The notes under the pieces were generated by a model that searched no databases, was not told the DNA's origin, and saw only the letters and a list, made by a program, of their open reading frames with translations. DNA of 64,000 bases from NCBI GenBank assembly GCA_012861695.1, contig JAAOOA010000162.1, positions 529,263 through 593,262 on the forward strand, read 5' to 3'. Shown here in pieces: positions 9,701 through 20,109 of this stretch; position 1 is the first letter of the stretch; every line of letters begins with the position of its first letter. The stretch comes from Trematomus loennbergii (taxonomy: Eukaryota; Chordata; Actinopteri; Perciformes; Nototheniidae). The position numbers were made by a program, and so were the translations under genes.

Positions 9701-12700
9701 GAGACGAAATGGAAGGCATCGGACGACTTTTCAAGGGACGACTGAATATTGCCATGAAGTTGTGTACAACCAACCCCGCCCATGCCCCTGCCCCCGCCTC
9801 CGCCTCAACGGACGTAAGAGAGACGTAAGCGACGCCGCGCCATAGCTCCAAAGCTCTTGCCTCTGGACCGACAACTTTTTGGAGCTGGAAGTGAACCGCA
9901 TTCCGGAGCTATGACGCGCCGCCGCTGCGGTGTGAACAGGAAAAACCGGCGCTTTTCAGGCTGTAGCTCCCAGCAGGAGCTGGAAAAGCGCCGGTGTGAA
10001 AGGGGCAATAGGGACACACCGGGGACACACCGGGGACACATAGGCAGGGGTGCACATAACTGGTATGCACGGCAACAATCTAAATGCGTACCGTAACTTG
10101 TGTCACAAAGCGCATTTGCGTACCGACGTACTTGTGAAGCTTTTCCAGAAGGCGGTTAGATCACCGGACGACAGAGTCGGTCTCCGTGTGCACAGACAGG
10201 GCTGCTGATAATGTCGGTCTGTACAGCAGCCCTGCGCTAAAACAGCTGATCACACCGTTCACACGCTCCGCGGTCACGAAGCTCTGTACTCCACCCCCCC
10301 CCCCCCCCCCCCCGTTGACAATCGTGAAGCGCTGTACTCCACTACCACCACCCCCCCCGTTGACAATCGCCAGAAGTTGGAGTACCAAGCACTGACTCCA
10401 GGTACCTCACTGAGAAAGTTGTGTGCACCCCTGCACATAGGGATACACCGGGGACACATGGTGATGTAGAAAAGACATCAGACAGTGCATTTTGCATGAT
10501 AGGTCCCCTTTAATATCAGAGATGATGTATAAACAATCCATTGATAATCTGGAACTTTAACTTTGATCAGATGTTTAACAACTCCTTCATCTCCCTCACA
10601 GCTCATCAGTACTGACAGCATCTCCACTGACTCATGGAGCACAGAGTGAGTCTGAGGAAGCTCAAACACTCTCCCTCACACATTCACCTTCTCTTTGTTA
10701 CTCTGATCAATATTCAGTCATTAGCAAAAGTGGAAAAAAAACTTTAATGTATTTTCTTCAAATTCAGAAAAAACACAAACAGATGAAGTTCAGTCAGTGA
10801 ACTGACCTGAGAGCCTCCAGTCTGCAGTTTGGACTCTTTAGTCCAGAACTCAGCAGCTCCACTCCTGAACCCTTCAGCTGGTTGCCACTCAGGTCCAGAT
10901 CTCTCAGATGGGAGGAGTCAGACTTCAGAGCTGAGGCCACGACTTCATAGTGAGTCTCTGAGAGTCCACAGCCGATAAGTCTATAATAAAACACATATTA
11001 CAACATGTGTTAAAACAAGAGGAAACATAATGACCTCAAGCATTTGATGAAAAACATATTTGACAAATGTTCTGATTGAGATTTGCTGTTAGTCCATTTT
11101 AATAATATATGATAATAGAGTGTAAGTGTTGTCAGTGTGATCTGATCACAGGTCTGTGCTCCTGCTGTCACTGACTGTTACCATAGAAACAGAAATTAAA
11201 TAAATCACTTGACATATTAGAGATGTACATATTTAATGTTAATTAATATTGAGATGTGAATGATGATGTTTTGGTTTCTCTGAGCATCTGGAAATGTATT
11301 GTGCACACAAACACAGTTAACAAATCAATAAAGTTTCAATATTTTAAACTGAATACCATCAGATGTTCTCACTATATGAGTATTAAGACAAACTCTGGTA
11401 TTGGTGGGATATGATATAGATTGATTTTAAACTCTAACACATTGTGATAAAAACGTGTGTGTTTAATGATAAAGAAACTACTAGAAAGTAATAATAACTG
11501 ATAACTGTAAGTCCTGCTGTGTGGTGTGATCACATGCTGAGAAACCTCTAGAGTCCTTCATGTGTTTGACATGTCACCTCCATCACTCAATATGAAGAGA
11601 GGAACGCTTCAGTTTAACTATTATTATAAATAAATAGAAGAACAGTGTTGGTTATTTTGCTCTCAGTATTTAAACAGCAGAAATGTTATAGTGTTTATTT
11701 GAATAATTAAACTCCTGATCCACATTAGTTTATAAGTTAATCACATCTGGACTTACTTGAACTTCCTGCAGTTCCTCACAGCTGGAATCAGTCTCGTTTC
11801 CCTCATCTGATGTTTGTACTTCTCAGGTCCAACTCATCCAGAACCTCCTCTGACATCTGCAGCATGTAGGCCAGAGCAGAGCAGTGGATCTCAGAGAGTT
11901 CTTCTCTGATCTGTTCTCTGACTTCAGGAACTCTGTGATCTCCTGATGTACTGAGTGGTCCTTCATCTCTGTCAGACAGTGGAAGATGTTGATGCTCCTG
12001 TCAGGAGAGATTTCATAACTGCTCATCTCCTTCAGGTTGCTGATGGCTCTCTGGATGTTTCTGGACTGTTGTCTGTGCGACCCAGCAGGCCTCCTAAGAG
12101 TCTCTGGTTGGACTCCAGAGAGAGGCCGTGGAGAAAGCGGACAAACAGGTCCAGGTGGCCATTTTCACTTCTGAGGGATTTCTCCATGGCTCCCTTTAGG
12201 AAGACATCCAGGGATGGGTAATCCTGATCACTGTTTTTACTGTTCTATAGCCAGTCTCTCTGCAGGAAGTCCTTCAGTACCTCTGTGTCCTGTTGGTGTA
12301 ACAGTGCAACATGTAGACTGCAGCCAGAAACTCCTGAATGCTCAGATGAACAAAGCAGTAGACTGTTTTCTGGAAGATCACTCTCTCTCTTTTGAAGATC
12401 TCTGTACAAACTCCTGAGTGCACCAAGGCCTCGGTGACACCAAGACCACAGCGCTGCAGGTCTTCTTGGTAGAACATGATGTCTCCTTTCTCCAGATGTT
12501 CAAACGCCAGCCTCCCCAGCTTCAGAAGAACCTCCCTGTCAGCCTCCGTCAGCTGCTGTGGACTCGTCTCATGTCCCTCTTCATACTTCTGCTTCTTCCT
12601 CTTGGTCTGGACCAGCAGGAAGTGTGAGTACATGTCAGTGAGGGTCTGGGGCAGCTCTCCTCTCTGGTCTGTAGTCAACATGTGGTCCAGAACTGCAGCA

Positions 12701-15700
12701 GTGATCCAGCAGAAGACTGGGATCAGACACATGATGTGGAGGCTCCTGGAGCTCTTGATGTGAGAGATGATTCTGCTGGGACAGGTCTTCATCACTCGAT
12801 CTCCTCCTGAAGTACTCCTCCTTCTGGGCGTCAGTGAAGCCTCGTACTTCTGTTACCCTGTCCACACACTCAGGAGGGATCTGATTGGCCGCTGCAGGTC
12901 TGGAAGTTATCCAGACGAGAGCCGAGGGAAGCAGCTTCCCCCTGATGAGGTTTGTCAGCAGCACGTTGACTGAGGACTGCTGTGAGACATCAGACACAAC
13001 CTCATTGTTTCTGAAGTCCAGAGAAAGTCTGCTTTCATCCAGGCCGTCAAAGATGAGCAGCACTTTGCAGACAGCCAGCTGCTCTGCTGTGACCTTCTGT
13101 AAGGTTGGATGGAAAACATGGAGCAGCCTGAGAAGACTGTACTGCTCACCTTTGATCAGGTTCAGCTCCCTGAAGGAGAGCGGGATCACCAGACTGACAT
13201 CTTGGTTTCCAAACCCTCGGCCCAGTCCAGAGTGAACTTCTGCACTGAGAAGGTTTTTCCAACTCCAGCGACTCCGTTGGTCAGGACCGCTCTGATGAGA
13301 GTCTGTTGGTCAGGTAAGGCTTTAAAGATGTCCTGGCACTTGATTGGAGTGTCATGGAGGGTCTCTTTCTTGGAAGCTGTCTCCAGCTGCCTCACCTCAT
13401 GTTGGGTATTAACCTCTTCACTCAGGCCTTGTGTGATGTAGAGCTCAGTGAAGATCCTGTTGAGGAGGGTTTCACTTTGATCAGTTCCTTCAGTCACACG
13501 TTCACATCTCCTCCTCAGACTGAGCCTATGTTCATCTAAAACCTCCTGCAGACCACTATCTGCTGAAGAGAAGGAAACAGGAGAGAATCAGAAATGCTTT
13601 TGAGAATATAACAATAAAACTAATAAAACAGACTGAATGTTTTATAAACATTTAATGTCTATGTCTTCAACAGAATACCTAATAAAAAAACAAATGAACC
13701 AGGAAGAGGAATAAGACGCTGCATGAGTTCGGCCTCTTACCTCGTACAGAGCTGGTCTGACTGGCTGTCTGCAGGCCAGCTCTGGTTCTGGATCTTTCTC
13801 CACACTGGGGACAGGAGGGGTCTCCTGATGGAGGTCGCTGCTCCCAGTATGAGGTGATGCACTGTCTGCAGAACCAGTGTCCACAGCTGGTAGAGACTGG
13901 ATCCTTCAGGACGTCCTGACACAGAGCACAGCTGGACAGCTGCTCCTCCACAGGAACACCACTCTTCCTCTTCCCTCTGTGGAGAGAACACATCCTTTAT
14001 AGCACTTTACTTAGAGGGCTGATTCTCACCAAAGGTACAACAAGGGGGCAATTCTAGTTTGATATTTAAAAAAAGGTCTATATAATATATACCCTTGTGA
14101 TCAGGTAGATAGCTTACAATTCACATGATCATAAAACCAGAGAGCATCCTGTCTGGATTCATGACCCAGAGGAGCACATGTTCCCTGTATCTACACACAC
14201 TGTATTAACCTGGTACTATAAACCCAACTTGCATAGAATCTGCTGTGAATTAATATAATAAACATATGGAAAGGATGCCTAAATAACAACAGAATGATAC
14301 TGATTGTAAAAAGCCTGAGTTAATGCTTTGTCAGGTCTGTCTCCAACACAATGAGCATAACATTTTTTTTTTTTCTGAAGAGATGGGTTTGATTAAAGCT
14401 AGGCTAACATTAGCTGCTCCATCAACACTCAGAGTAACTTCATGAAGTCATAAGTACAGCAGTCATATATTGTTAGCACCACAGACAGTCTCTGGTTTAT
14501 ACAGGAACATGAATAACCCTGATTGAATATGAGCTGCTGTCGAGCTCTGTTCTCCTCTCTGATTCCCCTCAGACCGTCAGAGACCACAGGAGCACAATCT
14601 CAACACTGACAGGTTTTTGTAACAGAGCGTCACAACTTTACACTCAAGTTGAAATGTGTCACGCTGCACGAATACGCAGGTGATATGAATTTAACATCTT
14701 CACTTCCTTCGTGTTGCCAGGCACGGATCTGGGTCTTTGTATTGACTCTACATGTGATATCACAAAACTCTGTTTTATCTGCTAATGCTAAACACAACCA
14801 GCTCACCAGGTTATCACTATTATTAATAAACATCTTAAAAAGACATATCATAGATATGCCCAAGTAGTTAAATAATGTTTTGGACAATATATATAGTTTT
14901 TAAATCAGAATTTATCAACATTGTTGCTATTTAAAACCATTTTATACACAGATACAATGATAATATAATTGCATATTGAAATATCCTTAGATAATGTTAG
15001 CTTACTCTGCTGCGTTTTCCCTTTACAAACTGCTCACATGATTTCATTAAAGAACAGTTTATATATAGATTACATCAAAACTGGATCCTCTTCTGGGGCC
15101 TCATTTACGCCTTGCGTAGGATTGACGTAGGAAGGTTGCTTACGTAGTACAAAGCACAAAAATAGGTACATACATTTTCCGCCATTTTCCGATTCACAAA
15201 ACATTGCGTACCGGCGAGGGAAGTGCGTATGGCACTCCCTACGCGTGTTTCCCTTTATAAATCACAATCGACTCGTAACGCCCATATTTGCCTCTACATA
15301 GTCAAATAAACGCCCATTCATTCATTCATTCTGACTGACTGCATGAAGAAGATCGCAGGAAATTACGACCGAGACAACTAAAAAAGACATCTCACACCGT
15401 GTCAGATTTTGGTTATTGTGGGGAGGTCGAGATAAATCATATTGTTTGGTGGATGCAGTTTGAACCAGAGTAGCAGCATGGAGGTCGGATCGTCACCAAA
15501 TAAATAACTAAGTGGTCCGAAAAAAGTTAATGACAAAAAAATACACATAACCTTCCTCAGGCAGTGTGTTTGTCCCGGGGACAGGAGACACCCCCTTGAT
15601 GAGAAACTGTAAGAAATGATCGGGGAATCCCTCCGGAGTGGAGTCATGACGACTGGATCTGAATTATTTTTGTTGTATTTGGTGGTTTGTGTTCCAGCTG

Positions 15701-17001
15701 TCGATCAGCAACTATATATCCATAATCCACCAGTTAAAGGAAATACAATGTGTTGTGTTATATAGCTGTACAATTTACCACATATGGTGTTCTTAGTTTC
15801 CATACCTCCTGTGTTTTACGAGCGACTTATCAAGTCTTGGCAAACGGCATAAAACATGATTAAAGGTGATAGTATATAAAACCATGCTCGTATCTACAAC
15901 CTATAGAAATGCAAAACGGCGTAATTCTGTCCTCCTGCTTATCGCATCATTTATGAGAAAACATTTCATAACATAACACAACATATTCGAGGTGGTTTTA
16001 AATAACATATCCGTATTTATTTATTTAAGTTATGTTTTTGTGTGCACTGAGGAGTCTCAAACAGGCGTTTGTTTAATCATTTAAAGATTGGCTTTAATCA
16101 ATGTTTGAAAATGAATTCTTCATATTTGATAAATGAGAGGTAACATTTTATTTATGGTATTATTTCCACATATTTCTCTCCATTCTTCCTTCTGCCAACG
16201 GTGTCGCAGTTTCTCGTCTCTCCCGTTTGTGTGCTTAGTGCGTACGCATGGGTTAGAGTTTGCGTGGAGGACCGCACATTTTCCCGTCAAGTTAGTATTT
16301 TATAAATCGCAAACATTGCGTAGAAACTGGCGTACGCCATTTTTTGAGCGTATATCCCTTTATAAATGAGGCCCCTGGTCAGTTTACAGGAAAACTCTTA
16401 CTTTGTGTCTGAGGGTCCAGGTTCATTACTGAAGTATATAGGTTCCTCTTTAGACCAGTCACTCTTCAGAGACCACATGGAGACCGTAGACCCTGCTCTC
16501 TGTCTGTGGAAACAACACATGTTTAAACATCATTAGTTCATTTAAGAGCAGCTTTTGATCTATGACTGTTCACCTTATGAAAGATCTTTAGAGTTGTTGA
16601 GTCGTGATTGTGGGTTTCTGTTGTTCAAATTCATTCGAGTGTGAAACGTTTCACATATTTGCATTTTATTTGCTTAATTTAACACAAAGTCCAACATGTA
16701 GAGTGTGAGGATGATTTCACTAGTAGATTATTTACTATCTCTGATGATGACAAGAAGCAAGAGATCAATTACACTTTGTTAAAGTTCTCTACTGGGTTTC
16801 ATTAAACAGTTTAGATGATCAGATACCAACAAACTGGATCCTCTTCAGGTCAGGTTACAGTGGAGACTCTTACTTTGTGTCTGAGGGTCCAGGTTCATTA
16901 CTGAAGTCTGGAGGAAGCCACTCCATAGACCGGTCACTCTTCAGAGACAGACCGCTGGAGACTGAAGATTTGTCCTCTTCCTCTTCTTTTACATCACTCA
17001 T
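6746..17001 (-). CDS. NLR immune receptor (RING-FISNA-NACHT-LRR), NLRC3/NLRP12-like, frame-damaged
   Basis: This is a minus-strand gene of at least nine coding exons for a fish NOD-like receptor, a cytosolic nucleotide-dependent sensor of infection. The order is an N-terminal exon (16874-17001), a repeat exon (16402-16503), a RING exon (13741-13976), a FISNA-NACHT exon (11757-13562), three LRR exons (10807-10980, 8487-8655, 7931-8093) and two short tail exons (6921-6961, 6732-6759) with a stop at 6746-6748. Exon phases match throughout the N-terminal part. No B30.2 domain, common in this expanded fish family, was found before the polyadenylation signal at 6570-6575. The NACHT exon needs six inferred single-base changes and has one in-frame stop. 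It may therefore be a pseudogene, or partly a victim of consensus errors. The family identification is firm; exact orthology cannot be set from sequence alone. Confidence 0.8.
6921..6961 (-). CDS. NLR short C-terminal exon (tentative)
   Basis: A 41-bp segment between a good acceptor (TCTCTACAG) and donor (GTGAGTACTG). Joined to exon 7 it reads [13 protein letters not shown]. There is no homology support, only splice signals and frame. Confidence 0.4.
7144..7681. mobile_element. hAT-like non-autonomous element
   Basis: The left end CAGGGGGGTCCAAACTTTTT and right end GCAGTTTGGACACCCCTG are imperfect inverted repeats of hAT type. Flanks GTCTAGAA (7136-7143) and GGCTAGAA (7682-7689) agree at 7 of 8 bases, as expected of an 8-bp hAT duplication. 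It contains the GGGCCGC segments typical of this family and no coding capacity. It lies in the NLR 3' intron. Confidence 0.8.
7931..8093 (-). CDS. NLR exon 7: leucine-rich repeat, shortened
   Basis: It encodes [40 protein letters not shown] and [11 protein letters not shown]. It is a near copy of exon 6 with internal deletions around the DLSN..DLQDS region, for 163 bp in total. The splice donor GTCAGTAAG is conserved with exon 6. Confidence 0.7.
8487..8655 (-). CDS. NLR exon 6: leucine-rich repeat, small indel
   Basis: It encodes [38 protein letters not shown] and [12 protein letters not shown]. At 169 bp it is shorter than the 171-174 expected, and the mismatch is near the 5' end (8645-8652), where the frame is off relative to the entry phase. 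Confidence 0.75.
9439..10007. mobile_element. MITE with CTTTCACACCGGCGCTTTTC ends
   Basis: About 569 bp with long inverted termini, CTTTCACACCGGCGCTTTTC at 9444-9463 and its complement GAAAAGCGCCGGTGTGAAAG at 9983-10002. ATA is present just outside both ends, so a 3-bp duplication (PIF/Harbinger type) is possible but weak. It is nested in the TTAA element. Confidence 0.7.
10045..10433. mobile_element. hAT-like element with perfect 8-bp duplication
   Basis: A 389-bp element starting CAGGGGTGCACATAACT and ending GTGTGCACCCCTG, flanked on both sides by CACATAGG (10037-10044 and 10434-10441). The inside holds a poly-C tract and a local duplication of a CTGTACTCCAC...GTTGACAATCG unit. It is nested in the TTAA element. 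Confidence 0.9.
10807..10980 (-). CDS. NLR exon 5: leucine-rich repeat
   Basis: A 174-bp exon, the standard LRR exon size of vertebrate NLRs, in phase with exon 4. It encodes [20 protein letters not shown], then [18 protein letters not shown] and [12 protein letters not shown]. The frame is intact. The intron downstream holds a nested transposon cluster. Confidence 0.8.
10981..11756. other. NLR intron without recognised features
   Basis: About 780 bases of AT-rich intronic sequence between the NACHT exon and the first LRR exon. No repeat family or coding signal was seen. Confidence 0.5.
11757..13562 (-). CDS. NLR exon 4: FISNA and NACHT ATPase domain, with indels and one stop
   Basis: It starts [20 protein letters not shown] (FISNA), with [20 protein letters not shown] as the usual FISNA signature. 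The P-loop GVAGVGKT follows, then the Walker B-like [11 protein letters not shown], the sensor region [14 protein letters not shown], and the winged-helix and HD2 regions ([49 protein letters not shown]). Apparent -1 events lie near 13198, 12287, 12047, 11906 and 11835, with one +1 near 12785. Correcting them gives 1810 bp, which fits phase 2 on both sides. A TAG at 12245-12247 remains in frame. The exon length is typical for fish NLRs. Confidence 0.8.
13741..13976 (-). CDS. NLR exon 3: RING-finger domain
   Basis: A 236-bp exon entered in phase with exon 2 and left in phase 1. After [14 protein letters not shown] comes C-x2-C-x11-C-x-H-x2-C-x2-C-x15-C-x2-C (CALC...CGHWFCRQC...CPQC), a full C3HC4 RING pattern, then [22 protein letters not shown] domains of this form bind two zinc ions and usually act as E3 ubiquitin ligases; whether this one is active is not shown by sequence. 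No frameshift is present. A stand-alone RING gene is unlikely because both splice phases fit the NLR. Confidence 0.75.
13977..15095. other. NLR intron without recognised features
   Basis: About 1.1 kb of AT-rich intron upstream of the RING exon and before the Harbinger-like element. No recognised coding or repeat family. Confidence 0.45.
15096..16374. mobile_element. Harbinger-like element with GGGCCTCATTTA ends
   Basis: A 1279-bp element with the inverted ends GGGCCTCATTTA and TAAATGAGGCCC, flanked by CTG at 15093-15095 and 16375-16377. The duplicated intron segment near 16843-16847 lacks the element and reads TTCAGGTCAG where the filled site reads TTCTG...CTGGTCAG, which supports a 3-bp CWG target duplication. 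It contains many CGTACGC-like subterminal motifs and no clear transposase. Confidence 0.75.
16402..16503 (-). CDS. NLR exon 2: second N-terminal repeat
   Basis: A 102-bp exon, phase 2 on both sides, so it can be gained or skipped without frame change. It encodes [20 protein letters not shown] and [15 protein letters not shown], a clear paralogue of exon 1's repeat. The flanking intron is also duplicated: GGATCCTCTTC appears before both, and in this copy it is interrupted by the Harbinger-like element at 15096-16374. Confidence 0.7.
16874..17001 (-). CDS. NLR exon 1: acidic N-terminus plus first 30-residue repeat
   Basis: The ATG at 17001-16999 opens [17 protein letters not shown], followed by the repeat motif [16 protein letters not shown] and NEPGPSDTK, ending at the donor GTAAGAG in phase 2. 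Fish NLRs often start with such a Lys-Ser-Asp-rich module before FISNA. The next exon repeats the same motif, indicating exon duplication. A long GT/CA microsatellite begins about 27 bases upstream of the ATG, so the 5' UTR or promoter runs into it. Confidence 0.7.
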
Positions 17002-17025
17002 CTTCTCCAGTCTGAGAGATAAACC

Positions 17026-17243
<218 letters not shown>

Positions 17244-17245
<2 letters not shown>

Positions 17246-17760
17246 AATTTTGACTGCGCTGGGCTGTCACATGTAACTCTGATGAATCAGAAAACAGGAA
17301 ATAATAAAAGTGTACAACACTTGCAGAAGTCTCATTGGACTCTAGGACGCAGATTGTTAACCAATAAGTTATTTTCTGACATCCAGTTTGACAGAGTAAA
17401 TAATAGGCTTGTTTGAGACAAGCGAGACCTGCGCAGACCTGCGCAATTGCGATCAACGTCTTGCTAGTGCGTTGCATGATGGTTAGTCATTTTGTCCGAC
17501 TTGCTCTGGAGGCTCGCCTACATGAGACGTTGAAATCTCGCGGGACAAAGACGCCCGCAGACTGGAGAGCGAGGCGCGGCGAGGCGGCGCAGTTTCTCTC
17601 CACGGGCTGCGGAAGCGAAATGCTTGATGGGAAACGACTTGCTGGTATCTCGAGCTGAGCGCTCATTGGTGGGTTTTACCCCGTGCTCGTGATGACACGC
17701 TCCATTGGCTCGGCAAAAGTGTGTTGTTGTTTTGTGTCAGTTTTACGTCGCCACTTCCAT
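17244..17760. other. GC-rich segment upstream of the NLR gene
   Basis: No gene was recognised. The stretch 17510-17640 is rich in CpG relative to its surroundings and could be regulatory or an old transposon. Nothing diagnostic. Confidence 0.3.
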
Positions 17761-17989
17761 TCACATTTTTCATCATTGTTCCACAATGTTTATCATCATG
17801 ACATTAATATCTATATATTTTATACTATACTTGCACTGCTTACCGTTGTCATACTTTATATATCTTAGCATATTCATACAACACACTGTTCATACTAGGC
17901 TACTGTGTATATAGTGTATTCATCCCCTCACTGTTTATTCATCATTCAATTCATTCTATATTTTATTCTGTAGATTGTGTACATTACTT

Positions 17990-18086
17990 TTCCCTTTACT
18001 GCTTTATGCACTCCTGGTTAGAAGCTAAACTGCATTTCGTTGTCTCAGTACCTGTAATCTGTGCAATAACAATAAAGTTGAATCTA
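17990..18086 (+). mobile_element. LINE 3' tail fragment
   Basis: It contains CTGCATTTCGTTGTCTCAGT followed by GTGCAATAACAATAAAGTTG and AATCT, a common 3' end of teleost non-LTR elements. Confidence 0.5.
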
Positions 18087-18152
18087 ATCTTGAGCAGGAA
18101 CAAATGTATTTACTTAGTACGTATCTGACATTAACGATTAAACACATTTGTG

Positions 18153-18867
18153 CATGAAGAGAGAAACTTGCTCTGTCATAGGCCTACTGGGTCAGGCTAC
18201 AAGAAGTGGAGAGGAAAATATCACAAACAGAATACTACAGGATGGCTGGGAATATACAAAGTTCCAGGGCGTGGGTTTGGCTGGACAAGTAAGGAGAGAA
18301 CGAGGACATATGGAGTGGAGACCATAAAGTTTGCTAAAGCAAGCCCATTTAGCAGTGTTCCCCCATGGCTTTCCCCAGAAGCTAAAATAGATGTGAGTAT
18401 CATAGAAAGGAAAAAAGAGTGTCAAATAAATGAAGTGGGAATTAAAACGAGTATGTGCCTGAACGAAAAGTATTACAATTACCTCAAAATGTATACAGAT
18501 GGATCTAAGAAGCAACAATGCGTGGGGATAGGCGTGTATATACCAGAATTCAAAATATTAATCTCAAAACGAGTGTCACATAACTTATCAGTTTATACAG
18601 CAGAAATACTCGCAGCTATTATGGGCTACAATAGGTTGAAGAGAACTGATAGGGTGGTGATATGCACAGACTCCTATATCTGCTTTGAAAAGCATACAGT
18701 CGACAATAACTGTTAGAGAAGATTTCATTATTGAACTTAACCATTGCTTACTGAGACTTCAGAGGAGGGGAATAGATGTGCAGTTATGCTGGGTGCCTGC
18801 ACATGAGGGGGTTCAAGGGAATGAGCATGCTGATAAATTAGCAAAAGATGCGTTACAGAAGAAATAG
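18153..18867 (+). pseudogene. LINE ORF2 RNase H domain (I/Nimb-like), one frameshift
   Basis: The open frame to 18716 contains MYTDGSKK (first catalytic Asp), VYTAEILAAI (catalytic Glu) and VICTDSY (second Asp). A frameshift near 18680-18690 leads into the second frame with CWVPAHEGVQGNEHADKLAK, holding the C-terminal His and Asp of RNase HI. A RNase H module at the end of ORF2 marks the I-group of non-LTR elements. The reverse transcriptase is missing, so the copy is 5'-truncated. Confidence 0.8.
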
Positions 18868-19451
18868 CAATACCAGTTTCACTTGGAAAAGGAGAAGGAA
18901 AAGCAATAATTAAGAAGAAGGGTATGGAAATATTGCAGAAAAGGTGGGAGGAAGATCAGAAAGGGAGGAGATACCACAAGTTACAGAAATCAGTCATAAT
19001 AAAGATCTATACAGAAAGGAACAGACGGGAGGAGATCATCATCACTATAACTCAGATTGGATCATACAGGATTAAACGGCACAATGTTTATAATGGTAAA
19101 AAGCGAAGTTGAAGAATGCAGGGGGTATGGAGTGAAAGAAAATGTGGAAACATCGTATTACACTGCAACATGTACAAAACAGAGAGGAACAACTAAGAGA
19201 CAGGGTCAGAGTTGCAGGAAGGGAGTGGAGCCTGATGGGGACAGAAGGTGAGGGGTAAGAGCTACCAGGAAGGCCATTCTTAAATATTTGAATGAAACAG
19301 GATTGACTGGAAGAATTTAAAACAACGTAAATACATGGTATAATTCCACAAGTGGTGATAGGATGATATGGTGATACACACTATGTACAGTAGGTGGCGG
19401 TATGCACCTTAAAGTTGTTTGCAATCCGCCAAAAACCGAGAGAAGAAGAAG
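18868..19451 (+). mobile_element. C-terminal region and 3' tail of the RNase H LINE
   Basis: Frames such as EILQKRWEEDQKGRRYHKLQ and SYRIKRHNVYNGK continue the ORF2 C-terminus in broken form. The element ends with AGTAGGTGGCGGTATGCACC, AAAGTTGTTTGCAATCCGCC and an AGA-rich end. The AGTTGTTTGC...AGAAGAAGA tail recurs at 45907-45971. Confidence 0.6.
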
Positions 19452-19717
19452 CCGACTCCGAGCTGTCCGACTTCAGGCGAGCTTTTTTAGACCTCCCCCG
19501 GCTGCAAGCGGCTATTCTCGTCTACTTTCAAACAAGCCTTATGAATGTGTTAAAAAGCAGATCCTGGTGTTAACACTCACCCTGTTGTTCTCCTCCTGTC
19601 GAGCTGTAAAATGGCGTCTGGCAGTCTGGCTTCCTACTTTCAACTTCCCTCCCTGTCTGCAGCTCCTCCCTTGATTCATATTCATAACCAGCCTCACCAG
19701 CTGAAGTAGTTCACACA

Positions 19718-19921
19718 CTAGCCTCATCTCAATACCCCTCCTCGACTCCTCCTTTCCCTCACTCGCGTCCCTTCCTTACGTCTCCGTACAGTAAGATGCG
19801 AGCGAGTGTCACTACCATAGACTGTACATATAAAGGGTCACTACGTTCTATTATACATCCATGGTCAAGTCCCGAAGGAGGTGAAGAGAGGAGTCGAGGA
19901 GGGATATTGGGATGAGGCTAG
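19718..19921. mobile_element. Short foldback MITE
   Basis: A 204-bp element with about 34-bp inverted ends beginning CTAGCCTCATCTCAATACCC and ending in the complement (ATTGGGATGAGGCTAG), two mismatches. A TA lies at both edges, compatible with a TA or CTAG target. Confidence 0.75.
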
Positions 19922-20109
19922 GGACTTTGTTCAGTGAGAAAGAAAAAGACATGCAGCTAAAAACAAGCTCCACAAAGTTATCAAAAGGACACAACATCCA
20001 CACATCAGCGTCCATAGGATATAATTCAATCTGCTTTATATAAAAAACAATGAACAGCGACTTAAATAAAAAACACAGGCTAAATGTAACTAATTTACAA
20101 GATGTGCCA

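Larger units (their letters stand above)
8753..10509. mobile_element. TTAA-type element carrying two nested insertions
   Basis: The ends AGGTCTCCTATCATGC and GCATGATAGGTCCCCT form inverted repeats flanked by TTAA at 8749-8752 and 10510-10513. It is the same family as 4813-5263. Two other elements (9439-10007 and 10045-10433) sit in its right half, accounting for about 960 of 1757 bp. It lies between two LRR exons of the NLR gene. Confidence 0.75.

Noticed and set aside
11955..13539. Several plus-strand open frames opposite the NACHT exon
   Set aside because: They are antisense shadows of the conserved FISNA-NACHT coding sequence and show no homology of their own.
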